Under the pieces are notes generated by a model. The model saw nothing but the letters and a program-made list of their open reading frames with translations. It made no database searches and had not been told where the DNA came from. A program made the position numbers and the translations under genes. Below are positions 12,658 through 22,290 of a stretch of DNA of 64,000 nt, in pieces; the stretch's first letter is position 1, and every line of letters begins with the position of its first letter. Source of the stretch: Trichostrongylus colubriformis (taxonomy: Eukaryota > Nematoda > Chromadorea > Rhabditida > Trichostrongylidae); NCBI GenBank assembly GCA_963978905.1, contig OZ022256.1, positions 15,297,863-15,361,862 on the forward strand. The letters are read 5' to 3'.

Positions 12658-12966
12658 TTGATCGAAAAACGTTCCCCCCCCCCCTCGCCCTCCACCTTGA
12701 CCGCTCAAACCGATCTAGATCTGTATACCACTCCCCAGACACAGGCACTTCGCATTCTCAGCGCTCCCATAGTACAAAGATTGAGAGAAGCCGGTTGTGC
12801 GAAGGACATGGTAGTCGCCATAAATCATATTCAGCCTGTTGCCGAAATATGGGATCGTTATGCAAAAATGCGTAACGTGACGAGGTTCCAGCGTGGCACC
12901 AGTTTGAATATTTGCAAGAGCGCATCAATGGAATCTCACAATCTGGTCAAACAGTGCGATGTCTAA
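12658..12966 (+). CDS. unidentified open frame, possible exon
   Basis: A frame of about 100 codons that reads like real protein in its middle part (ALRILSAPIVQRLREAGC, then AEIWDRYAKMRN), ending with TAA at 12964-12966. The upstream part is a proline-rich run over a C tract. No domain was recognised. It could be one exon of an unseen gene or a transposon-derived fragment. The start shown is the first ATG of the frame and may not be used. Confidence 0.3.
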   Translation: MIEKRSPPPSPSTLTAQTDLDLYTTPQTQALRILSAPIVQRLREAGCAKDMVVAINHIQPVAEIWDRYAKMRNVTRFQRGTSLNICKSASMESHNLVKQCDV

Positions 12967-13320
12967 GGAAGAGGCGCACTGGCTATGGCACTATCCTTCC
13001 TTTGTCCCCCCTCCCCTCCCGCCAAGTGGAGGAACTGCTTAGGTTACAGAAGTCAGAAACTCCATAATTCTTACTCCTCTCAAAATTGCTACTTCAGTTT
13101 TGATATATGAAATGAAATGCAAAAAAAAGCAAAAGTGATACAAGATCAAGTCGTTGATATTCCTGCAGAAAAATCCTCAGCAGTTCTCGGCGGTAAGGCA
13201 TCTAGGCCAGGCTTTCGCGCCCAATGTTGATTTGCTTCCCACGCTGCGTCGCTGATATGTAAAGGCCTCCGTTTGCCACCAAAACCCTCGTAGTTTCTCG
13301 AACTTACGCGCATTGCACAC
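12967..13320. other. intergenic, no feature seen
   Basis: No exon, inverted repeat or RNA gene recognised. The segment around 13195-13265 resembles 30865-30910 (ttgatttgcttc, ctctgcg), pointing to another dispersed repeat. Confidence 0.4.
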
Positions 13321-13330
13321 AATGCCCCTC

Positions 13331-13620
13331 AGACCGCGTTCACACTTCGCGCAGCGACGCCGACACCGGCGGTAAAATGCCCCTCAGACCGCGTTCACAC
13401 TTCGCGCAGCGACGCCGACACCGGCGGTAAAATGCCGCCGCCAACCACGGCACAGCTGTGACGCGCTCCGTTTGTAAAACGCGCTACACGAGTTGGGTTG
13501 GGTCAAACATTTTACAAACGGAGCGCGTCACCGGAGTGCCACCGTGGTCGGCACAGGGCACATGATTCTGCCGTCGTCACCGCCGGTGTCGGCGTCGGTG
13601 TGCAAAGTATAAACGCGGTT
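13331..13620. mobile_element. GC-rich foldback MITE with 55-bp tandem duplication in left arm
   Basis: The right arm (13570-13618, GCCGGTGTCGGCGTCGGTG, then AAACGCGG) is the inverse of the left arm (CCGCGTTCACACTTCGCG, then CGCCGACACCGGCGG). The left arm is duplicated in tandem: 13321-13375 is repeated at 13376-13430. An inner inverted pair reads GACGCGCTCCGTTTGTAAAA at 13461-13480 and its inverse at 13510-13529. Related to the palindrome at 53207-53331. Confidence 0.75.
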
Positions 13621-14449
13621 TTATATAATCACTTGATAAACAGAATAATTACGAGGTATTGTGTTATGTAATGGAACGGTACCAACGCCAATTATGTAGT
13701 ACCCATGGCTAGCCACGTATCGGTGGAAAGTGTGGTTGCCTAGGGTTTTCGGATTCTTACCCCAAATTCATTGTCAGTACGGTCACAGTTTCAATAAACG
13801 TGCTTTTCACCCCCCGAACTGCACCAATTGGTGATTCAAAGGAATCAGGGCGCAGATCAAGGATACTCGATATCCGGACCTTTGATGGGCGCCGCGGCTA
13901 AGTTCCACTTTAGAGCTATGGAGTGTTTAGTTGGCCTGAGTTATCTTTACATTATCTATGCTCCGAATGAGAATGTGGATATATTAATGACACAGCTTCC
14001 AAATTAATGAAGACAGCGTATATGAGAAGAACTTTAGTGAAGAACTTTCACTTTTAGGCATTTCAAAGATAAGAGGTTATCAGAGACCGTTACGTGTAAA
14101 GGTAAGAAAGTGACTGCATTCTTCCGCCACAAAACACCGAGATAATAGGGCCAGAGCAAGTCGATGTGTCATCAGGTAAATGGTGTTCCAAAAAAAGAAA
14201 ACGTCACGGAATGGAGACCGTGATCAGTGGTAAACATCTCGCAATCGCCGGTCATTTCTCTTCAGAGTTAAGCAAAAACACGAATAGCACAGAGGAACAA
14301 AATACGTAACACTTAGAGATGAACAGGTCTGGTTTCGAGAGCATACAACTACAACAATAACAACAACAATATGGAAAAACAAAACGGCTCCATATTTAGC
14401 AGACTGGAGGAGAACGAGTTTTCGAAATGAGAAACAGTTTCGAAAGTAT
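13621..14449. other. intergenic, no gene seen
   Basis: No splice-bounded open frame and no recognised repeat in this stretch. Confidence 0.4.
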
Positions 14450-15085
14450 TAGGTTGGAACATAATTACTGTTACACAATCACGAAAAATTTCAAATTTGT
14501 TTTTATTTGTGTCTAACTTCAGTCAGCAAAATATTTACCATTATAATCAACAATATATTGCCAGCGAGTAGGGAGATAATGGATGCCTTGCTTGTAGAAG
14601 TCTGGGGATTTCTGGTCGAAGAAAGTCTGGAGGCCGATTTTGAGATCATGGTCATCTTTGAACTGCCGTCCGTCGAGGAAGTGGGTCAGAGATCGGAATA
14701 GGTGGTAGTCAGTTGGGGCCATGTCCGTAGAATACGGTGGGTGGGGGAGCTTCGTCCAACCAAAGTCCTGGATCTTCTGACACGTCAACTTGCCACATGT
14801 TGGCGAGCGTTGTCGTTGAGGAAGAAGTCTCGGTCCATTTTCCGGTAAGTTTTGCGGCTACGGTGTCCAATTGCCTGGTAGAGATCGGCAGTGACTGTCG
14901 TGTTGGATGCAATTTTTCGCCCTTCTTGAAAATTTTTTTTTATTTCTCTCTTTGCAATTTTTCGAAATTTTTTCTGTTTCAATTTGAGTCGATCGAGGCA
15001 ATTTTTCGAAATTTTTTCTGTTTCAATTTGAGTCGATCGAGGCAATTTTTTGAAATTTTTTCTGTTTCAATTTGAGTCGATCGAG
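14450..15085 (-). pseudogene. mariner-type transposase remnant
   Basis: The sequence at 14450 (TTAGGTTGGAACATAATTA) is a mariner-type terminal repeat. On the minus strand a nearly intact C-terminal third of a mariner transposase ends with TGA at 14519-14521. It includes the motif HPPYSTDMAPTDYHLF, whose final Asp is the third acidic residue of the D,D34D triad, and upstream the motif NDNARQHVA holding the second. One frameshift separates these motifs. Upstream the coding sequence breaks into a 44-bp triplicated repeat (14954-15085), and the N-terminal DNA-binding region and first catalytic Asp were not found. It cannot encode an active enzyme. Confidence 0.85.
14954..15085. repeat. three tandem 44-bp units
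   Basis: Units at 14954-14997, 14998-15041 and 15042-15085 all read GCAATTTTTCGAAATTTTTT (third with one change) and end GTCGATCGAG. They lie inside the degraded mariner remnant and keep an open minus-strand frame. Confidence 0.9.
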
Positions 15086-15693
15086 CCATCGGGTTGCCGC
15101 CATACTATGAGAGACAGTACCTGGAGCCATCGACTGGTTGATTGGGTTAGTGGCCTTGCATGCTGAGGGCGGTGTTCGTAATTTTCGCCCCTCTCCCGAA
15201 ATTGTCGTAGATTCACTGCAAGTTGAAGCCATAGAGAATATGAATGTGTTAATCAGTAGTCCTTTTCGCTCGCTTTAAATACCCCCCACTACCAGATATT
15301 CCAGAAGCTTCCACAGTTTTCCCAAAGAAAATAAAAAGTGTAACAGAAATTATGTTCCAGCCTAATAGTATAAGTGAACTGAAAGAACTGGTAGAAAGTG
15401 GGAGATGCACCGTCAGAGATGGGGTAGAGCTCAGTGACTATGCGCATCAAGGTAGCCAGACTAAAACTGTTTAAGACACCAGAAGGTGTGACTCTGTCTG
15501 ATTGTGGTATATGAAATTCGAAAGAGAAAGAACTGTAAGAAAAGACCAAAAACGCGCGAAACAGGCCATCCTTCTCACTCCTACCCTTCCGTCACCTGTG
15601 CATCACGAGTCGCCATCACAGATTGCCTAGTCATAACTGGCCCTACATCGCTCCTGGTTCTGTTTTATTTCATCACCCTTTCTGGCCCATTGA
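15086..15693. other. intergenic, no gene seen
   Basis: Sequence beyond the mariner remnant; a minus-strand open frame to 15232 runs into the 44-bp repeats and has no recognisable transposase motif. Confidence 0.4.
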
Positions 15694-16035
15694 GAGGCAG
15701 TGGTAAGAATAGCTCGGACCGATATCAAAATATTATTGAATACGAACATTCAGGTGCTTACCAGTACGAAAGTGAAGAAAAAACGGAATTAGAAGCTCAA
15801 AAACCGAGAAGGAAGGCCTTTTTTACCGCTGATTGCCAAAGAAGGCGAGCTCTGTCAGGCTATGTGGAAGAGGTCAAAAGAGGACGGCCCTTATAAAGCC
15901 TAGGGGCACTCTATTTCACCGGAACACTCACCACACCTAGTCCTCTCAAACCCGTGGCTTTCATTTGGGGAACTCACTTTGAGAGTTTTTGTCACTCACA
16001 CGCGCAAACCCCTCATTTAATGCATTATTTAGTCT
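15694..16035. mobile_element. MITE family 'GGCAGTGATAGGGG', diverged copy 3
   Basis: Left end GAGGCAGTGGTAAGAAT, interior 'caaaaaccgagaaggaagg' and 'gtggctttcatttgggg' as in copies 1 and 2. The right end is strongly degraded. Confidence 0.5.
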
Positions 16036-16133
16036 AAGGCTGGAAACATCCTAGAGCTTAGGAGCTCAAACCGTTGCTGTGTGTCCCACTAGATAGCGCA
16101 GAGGCCACAGCTGCCGAATCTTCCGGCCCTGCT

Positions 16134-16341
16134 GGATGTATACCCTTATGTGGATTTCGCAACGCGGCAGTCGCAAGCGAAGCGATGCGGACGAGCTCAA
16201 GGTGCCCTGTTGCTGGGTCAGCTGTGCGGCGTCCCTAGCATTACCGTTAATCGCTCTAAGATCCTATGGCCCGCGTAGCTCGCACACACTGCGTCGCACG
16301 CCGCTGGTCGTCGTGCGAAATCCTGACATAATGGTACACGC
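16134..16341. mobile_element. MITE family 'TACCCTTATG', copy 1
   Basis: Ends TGTATACCCTTATG and CATAATGGTACACG are inverted. The interior shares CGCAAGCGAAGCGATGCGGA and GCACGCCGCTGGTCGTCGTG with 17741-17976 and 32244-32502. Non-coding. Confidence 0.7.
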
Positions 16342-16499
16342 TCAGCCCTGCCTTGGTCGAGCCGGCTTGGCTTTTTTTTTTACTTTGCCCTCGCTTTATC
16401 TCCCAGCCGATAACGAATTTCAGCGGCTAGAGTTAAAAGCAAAAATAAAGAAATAAGATTATGGCCTGCGCCATGCATCTACTTTCTTTCGAAATCGTA

Positions 16500-16690
16500 A
16501 TGATGGATGAATGCGATTTCGCCCATACAACGACGTCACGGGTTTTATCTTACCAGACGATTCTTCTAACAATTTACCTACCCCAAAGAGAGATAGAATG
16601 CCTGGTCGACTTAGGCGCTCGATGCGCGATTTGATCCCGCTATCTTTCGACTGATAGGGGCTCCCCCGCCTCTACACCACTCTGAGGGTA
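16500..16690 (-). repeat. tRNA-derived SINE-like copy
   Basis: Read on the minus strand, a tRNA-like head (TGGTGTAGAGG as A-box, a hairpin CTATC...GATAG, and GCGGGATCAAATCGCG in B-box position) is followed by a tail ending in AAATCGCATTCATCC. The tail recurs at 5850-5890 and about 35007-35050. Confidence 0.45.
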
Positions 16691-17165
16691 AATATTGGAG
16701 TTAAACATGCACAGTTTTCGTGTTATTTATTACTTAATATTTAGGTCGAGTAGGCAAGTAAGCACTTCCGCTAAACTGAGCTGGATGCATGCATGGCGCG
16801 TTCCATCGAACTTCAACATTACTCTTCACTTTACGTTGTTCCTATGATCTGAAATTCAGTTATGTGAAGCAAATGGAAAGACTCTCCTCATAACATATCA
16901 GAATCGTAGAAAGGAAACACGAGATAAATATGAAAGTTGACAGGGCAAAGGTGTGAACAGACGGGGACTAGGTGTGTCCGTTCTAGGCACCGAGTGCGGA
17001 AAAAGCGAAGTGTCTGCTGAAAAACTTTTTACAAAATTCTTCACGGTCACACAGTTGTACTGTAAAGGTCTTACCAGGTGCGGAAAAATGAAGCTACTCA
17101 TGCCTGCAGCCAAAGTCAATAGCGGATTTCATTTTATTTCCTTACTAACTCGCTATACTCCACTT
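16691..17165. other. intergenic, no feature seen
   Basis: No supported exon or repeat end between the SINE-like copy and the next foldback element. Confidence 0.35.
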
Positions 17166-17597
17166 TAAAGGAATCGTCCACGGAAAATGAGTTTTTGTGT
17201 CACACATATATTTATGTTGTATTTGCCTAATGTTGGCTTCATGCAAAATTTCACGTGAAAAATGTGAATCTGGCTGAGATACAGCACCACAAAGTGCGGT
17301 CCAGGTGGGCGGGGCCTCCGTGTAAAAGCCTCGTCCCGTCGTCCGCCGCCGTTGGGAACGGAGAGTGGGACTGTTTACGTAACCCTCTGTTCCTACAATG
17401 CGTCTCCGACCACGGCGGACGACGGGACGAGGCTTTTACACGGAGGCCCCGCCCGCCTGGACCGCACTTTGTGGTGCTGTATCTCAGCCAGATTCACATT
17501 TTTTCGCGTGAAATTTTGCATGAGGCCAACATTAGGCAAATACAACATAAACATATGGGTAACACAAAAACTCATTTTCCGTGGACGATTCCTTTAA
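17166..17597. mobile_element. AAAGGAAT foldback MITE, copy 3
   Basis: Intact inverted arms starting TTAAAGGAATCGTCCACGGA and ending in the exact inverse. The core contains GCGGGGCCTCCGTGTAAAAG and its inverse. Closest in sequence to 11447-11860. Open frames inside are mirror images. Confidence 0.9.
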
Positions 17598-17740
17598 ACG
17601 AAGAACGCGATTTCCGTCAGTCTTCACTCCTTTAAAAATGTTGTAGATGAGCACTTCCACCAATGACGACAACTCACTTTCATGCCTAATGCATTTTTTT
17701 CAGCATCCTTCTGTGGTAGGGTTGTTCTCACGTGTTACTG

Positions 17741-17976
17741 GGGTGTGTACCCTTATGTCGAGGTATTTCACGAAAACGAGCGGCGTGCGACGCAGTGCGT
17801 GCGAGCTATGCGCGTCGCGGTATTTGGGTCCTAGAACGATCACACGGCAATGCTAGACGCGATACGCAGTTGACTTGTAATCGCTTCGGGACCCGAGAAC
17901 ATGGCGCCTTTAGCTCGTCCGCAGCATCGCTTGGACATGCCGCGGTGCGACATCCTGACATAAGGGTACACACCCG
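17741..17976. mobile_element. MITE family 'TACCCTTATG', copy 2
   Basis: Terminal GGGTGTGTACCCTTATGTC and its inverse GACATAAGGGTACACACCC. Interior inverted similarity is weaker. Best preserved of the three copies. Confidence 0.85.
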
Positions 17977-18179
17977 TATTACTGCTGGTTTCAGCTTTGT
18001 TTTTCTCGTTTGTTTTGTGTACAATGTTCTGCCGTTATCGCCACATGCTTCACGGTCTCTGTGATTGATGTTGGTTTTGGGCAATATTGTGGCCCTTACA
18101 TGAGCTTCCTCATAAGATAAATATCCCTATTACAAATCACTTCGTCCGCCGCCCCTTCGCCCCCCCCCCTCCCCGTCCG

Positions 18180-18820
18180 TCTGTACCGAAATTGAGTATC
18201 ATCTGAAAAACGACCTGGGGAGATGGGGAAAAGTGTGCAAGAAGTAAAGAGCACAATGGACCAAGTTAAGCTCCACACACGATGGGCGTAGCGTGCACTG
18301 GAATGTTCTGCTTTCAGACCGAAAATTGTTAACTCGGTTCCAATATAGCCCAAACGTGGGGAAAAGGTGGATCAGTGTCAGGGTGAGTTTTATAAAGTCA
18401 TGAAAGTGGCTTGGCACAGTGGGCGGAGCATTTGTGGTTATGGGAGGAGCATGGACATTACATGAAAAACAAGCTGTGGAGATGGTGATAAGTTTGGGAT
18501 GGGTAGGGCAAGGGACAAGAAGTAAAGAGCACACATGACTCAGCTTAAGCTCCGCACGATGGGTGGAGCATAAACTGGAATGCTCGGTTTTCAGATCGAA
18601 AATCATTAATTGGGCTCAAATACGACCCAAAGTGACGGGAAGATGGATCTCGGTCCCATGAATATCCATGGCCTGGGCACAGTGGGCGGAGCGCACAATG
18701 GGTGAGGGTCCTTGAGTGAAGGTCCGTACACAAAATTTATAACTCGGTTCCAACGTACCCTTGAGACCAGGAAGAAATCGGCAGAAATGAACTATGTCCA
18801 AGTTATCTCAAACATACTTA
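18180..18820. repeat. dispersed composite repeat with internal duplications
   Basis: Blocks such as 'agaagtaaagagcaca', 'agctccgcacgatggg' and 'aactcggttccaa' each occur twice within this stretch, giving roughly 290-bp diverged tandem units. Related sequence occurs near 27395-27500 and, inverted, at 46660-47035. Confidence 0.6.
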
Positions 18821-18875
18821 ATATAAGTGAAACCCGCTCGGAAAGTTATGTAATAATGGGTACTGAGTAAATTTA

Positions 18876-19560
18876 TTACGTCTATGCAGAATAAATGGCC
18901 GAAACGTATTTGGCCATAACTTCGCTCAGACACAACTTTATTTGTCGAAATAAAAACCATTCGAATCTACAGAATTTTGCCAACGACCTGGTGAAAAAAA
19001 ATGTACCATCACGATCAAATTCTGGATTGCGAGAATCAATAAAGTCAAGAATGGCATCTTTACCGTGCATAATTTTTCTGCCGCAGGTTTGCATCGGGAG
19101 CCCGGAAAAAGTGGTAATCCGTCAGGGATAGGTCTGGGGAATAAGGGGGGTGAGGGAGAGGCTCGATGCCTAACTGCATCATTTTTTACTGGGTGCGCAA
19201 AACAACGCAAAACCCCACAGTTCGCAAGTCACCCGGCAGAAACTGATCGAGACTCTCCCTCACCCCCTCTTATTCCTCAGACCTATCTCTGACGAATTAC
19301 CACTTTTTCCCGGTTCTCGATGCAAACCTGGGTCAGAAGGAGTTCGCCGAAACGATGCATGTTGAAAATGCCGTCGTTGACTTCATTAATTTTCGCAATC
19401 CAGAATTTGATCATGATGGCATATTTTCTTTACCTGATCGTTGGCAAGGTTGTGTAGATTCGAATGGTTTTTATTTCGACAAATAAAGTTGTGTCTGAGC
19501 GAAGTTATGGCGTTTTGAAGAAAGTGGTCCGTTTTGGCCATTTATTCTGCATAGACCTAA
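18876..19560. mobile_element. 685-bp foldback MITE with TA flanks
   Basis: Ends TTACGTCTATGCAGAATAAA and its near-perfect inverse are flanked by TA. The arms continue for more than 250 bp (including CGAATCTACAGAATTTTGCC-like and ACCACTTTTTCCCGG-like blocks) and meet in a short spacer near 19150-19260. TA flanks suggest mobilisation by a Tc1/mariner transposase. No coding frame. Confidence 0.85.
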
Positions 19561-20584
19561 TACAGAAAAAGCAATTCAGATCGACCCACTGATTTCATCC
19601 TCCGCATCTTTCCGCTTGTTTTCTTTCAAATCTGTGGCGTTAGGTTTAGGAGATTCCTTCCATATTCATGGTGAGCTTTTTGTTACGTAAGCGCCCACCC
19701 GTGGGATTTTGACACGCTTGCACAGTTCTGTTTCCCGTCACTTTTGGTGACCGTTTTTAATGCGACAGACTATGTCGATATCTGGTTCGTTCGCTGTGCC
19801 CATTGTGAAAACTTTTATGTTTTATTCATTTTGTACTGAAGTGCCAAATCTGGTCATAAAATGTTGAAGTCATCGTGATTCAAATTGATAAAGTACAATC
19901 GGGCATGATAGCTACGAAAAATGCTCACAAAGGAAGGACCCCAGGTTGAAGTGGCCATACGGAATGGGATACATATGGTCCGACGTGTTTTTGGACTCCG
20001 ATCTCGAATCTGTATTCCAAATTTGCAGATTCTCTGAGCGGAGTTATGGAGGTTTTTTGAAAAAACAGTACTTTTATATGGTAGGTTTGGAAGCTCATAG
20101 CACGCGAGCCAGACGTTTTCGCGCAAAACCAGTTTGATTTTTATGTTCAGGGAGTCAAATTACCTCAAAGGACAAGTTTTTAGCCTATTCGAGAATTTGA
20201 CCAAATCTCGGAAAATTCTTGGCCTATTGGTGGCAATTTATTCAACAAAGGAGAAGTCATTGACCTTTGCCGAGCAAATGCTCTTATTTGGCGCTTGTTC
20301 CTCCATTTTTGTCATGGGCATCTGTAGTAGATATGTCTAGGTTATACTTGTCATGGTTGATGGCTTCGTTGCTTTCAACCAGGATCTGGTATGGGCGGAG
20401 GAGTCCTCGAGGGGGGTCGTGTTTTCATATTGGTTTCGAGGAGTCTAGGACTCCCACGCACTGCAAGGAGGGTTTGCACCATTGAGGCGATCTCTATAAA
20501 AGGATCGTGGATCGATAACCATACTTTGTACCAGGAAGCAATGCTATGATTATCGATCAGACCTTTTTTAGGTAGTGTAATGGA
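19561..20584. other. intergenic, no gene seen
   Basis: No recognised element or exon. Open frames on both strands are short and lack splice context. Confidence 0.35.
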
Positions 20585-20658
20585 TTGTCGGTAGTATAAT
20601 GGATTAGCACATATGCCCGGAAAGCATAAAGTGCGGGTTCGAGTTCCGTCCGACACCG
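20585..20658 (+). tRNA. tRNA-like sequence, probable pseudogene (anticodon GGA by position)
   Basis: The order of elements fits a tRNA: acceptor strand TTGTCGG pairing with CCGACAC except the first pair, then TA, a D-arm like GTATAATGGATTAGCAC, anticodon arm TATGC-CCGGAAA-GCATA, and T-arm GCGGG-TTCGAGT-TCCGT. Position 33 is C rather than the near-universal U, the variable region is short for a serine tRNA, and the first acceptor pair is mismatched. A decayed tRNA or the head of a tRNA-derived SINE is therefore more likely than a working gene. Confidence 0.5.
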
Positions 20659-20866
20659 TAGCTTTTGCCCATAACACAACATCCTTGTAGTAACTTCCGC
20701 ATCGCGAGCTGTGGCTATAATCAGCAGTTATCAAAAATCAAAATACCTTTTTTAGGCTTTTTAGAAAGGCTCCTTGGGTATAGGATAGGAGGAGGTAGCT
20801 TTCGTCGGATACGTCGACGTCGACGGGAGGGGAGGGGGTGCCGTATTTCGCAAAGGTTTTCGTGTA

Positions 20867-21402
20867 CAGTAGCGCTCAAAAGTCTTCGGCCAAAACTCTT
20901 TTGCCATAACTTTTTTTCTACTCGACCAAGTTTGACAAAATTTTAATATGTGATGCCTGAACCTATTGCCAACATTTCCTTCTACTTCAGTGCCGCTTGA
21001 CACTTTTCATGGTTTTTTACAAGAATTTACTCAATTTTTACTTTACTCAATTTACTTTTACAAGACCACCCAAAAAAAAGTAGAAGGCTTGGTCAAGGGG
21101 AACGGCTTTCTTTACAAAAACAAAACGAGCAAGCCTCAGAGAACATTAATATATTGTAGAAAGACCACGACTTTTGATGACAGCGACACAGCGGGACGGC
21201 ATAGCGATGGCACTCCAAAAACAAAAAATTTCATATAACCGCGTAATCTATACCGTTGAGCGCCAAAATAATATATTAAGTATGCAGTGTCTCCAAGTAC
21301 AACATACTAGAATTTCTCTTAGATCGGTGCAGTTGCAAAAAAGTTACAAGTGAAAAACAACAAGTGAAAGACCATTTTGCCGAAGACTTTTGAGCGCTAC
21401 TG
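20867..21402. mobile_element. Tc1-type MITE 'CAGTAGCGCTC', copy 1
   Basis: Ends CAGTAGCGCTCAAAAGTCTT and exact inverse, flanked by TA (20865-20866, 21403-21404). No transposase. A second copy at 36037-36544 is closely similar throughout. The terminal ten bases resemble those of the larger Tc1-like element at 53859-55382. Confidence 0.9.
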
Positions 21403-22133
21403 TATGTATCCTGCCTGCTCCCTTCCAAATGACCACCACCTGTGCTAATGCTCTGATCTCGGGTATCCCATCTATCGTTCAATTTCTCGAACAGAAAAGA
21501 GAAGCTGGGTTTCTGTAACAGTTGCTTGCTTATGGTGCCCAATAATGCAAAATGTTATGTAATGTTTCTCGTGAAATGATGAAACATTTTTCTTTCGCCC
21601 GGCCATGAATAGTGCAATATCATAACAGGCTACTGCCCTTTGAGCAACCATTGATCGAATCGTTCAAAGGAATATGCCGACGAATCGTTTTGACGAGAAT
21701 GAAACAGGAATTGCGATAGGTTTGCTCTCTCATGTTAACATTTTCGTAGACAAAAGGACTTTCTGGGTTAGCGTCATATTCTAAAACTGTTCTTCGGATC
21801 CGTAGCTTGAGAATTTGTAAAAAATTAATTTGGTAAGGATTACACCGCAATCTCGGCAGGGCTATGGGTAAAGGGGTTTTGTAGCTTTTCAAGAATTCCA
21901 GGGTCTCAAAATCGACTAGGTTCTTCATCCCTTAGATGTCGGTTAGATGGTAAATTGCCACGACGGGTAGAGCCTACAAGCTCCAAAGGCAACGGAGGTG
22001 ATGATTCTCCTTCGCAGAAAATTACTGTAGAGAAGAGAGCGAAGGGTGTGACGCGTTTGATGATGAAAAACGCGCTTTGTGAGGTTACCTGACAAAGCCC
22101 TTTACCGGTCGGCAGATACATGATCAAGCTTCT
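21403..22133. other. intergenic, no gene seen
   Basis: Nothing recognised apart from ordinary AT-rich sequence leading into the microsatellite. Confidence 0.35.
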
Positions 22134-22290
22134 TTGTCTGTCTGTCTGGATCGTCGACAGACAGAAAGACAGCCAGACACAGACAGACAGGCAGGCAGGC
22201 AGACAGACAGACAGACAGACGGAAAGACAGACAGACAGACAGACAAACAAACAAACAAACAGACAAACGAACAAAGAAACAAAAGACAAT
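22134..22290. repeat. (GACA)n-type microsatellite
   Basis: Imperfect tetranucleotide array of CAGA/GACA units with GGCA and AACA variant blocks, densest at 22155-22260. Long cysteine/leucine/valine frames on the minus strand and Gln/Thr/Asp frames on the plus strand are repeat artefacts. Confidence 0.95.

Noticed and set aside
15023..15232. Minus-strand frame considered as the mariner N terminus
   Set aside because: No helix-turn-helix or catalytic motif; open mainly because of the 44-bp repeats.
20375..20734. 119-codon minus-strand open frame
   Set aside because: Overlaps the tRNA-like sequence antisense; the 'DGTRTRTLCF' stretch is the familiar false peptide produced by antisense tRNA or SINE sequence.
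22134..22290. Short regular repeats considered as a CRISPR array
   Set aside because: They are continuous tetranucleotide units without spacers, in a eukaryotic context.
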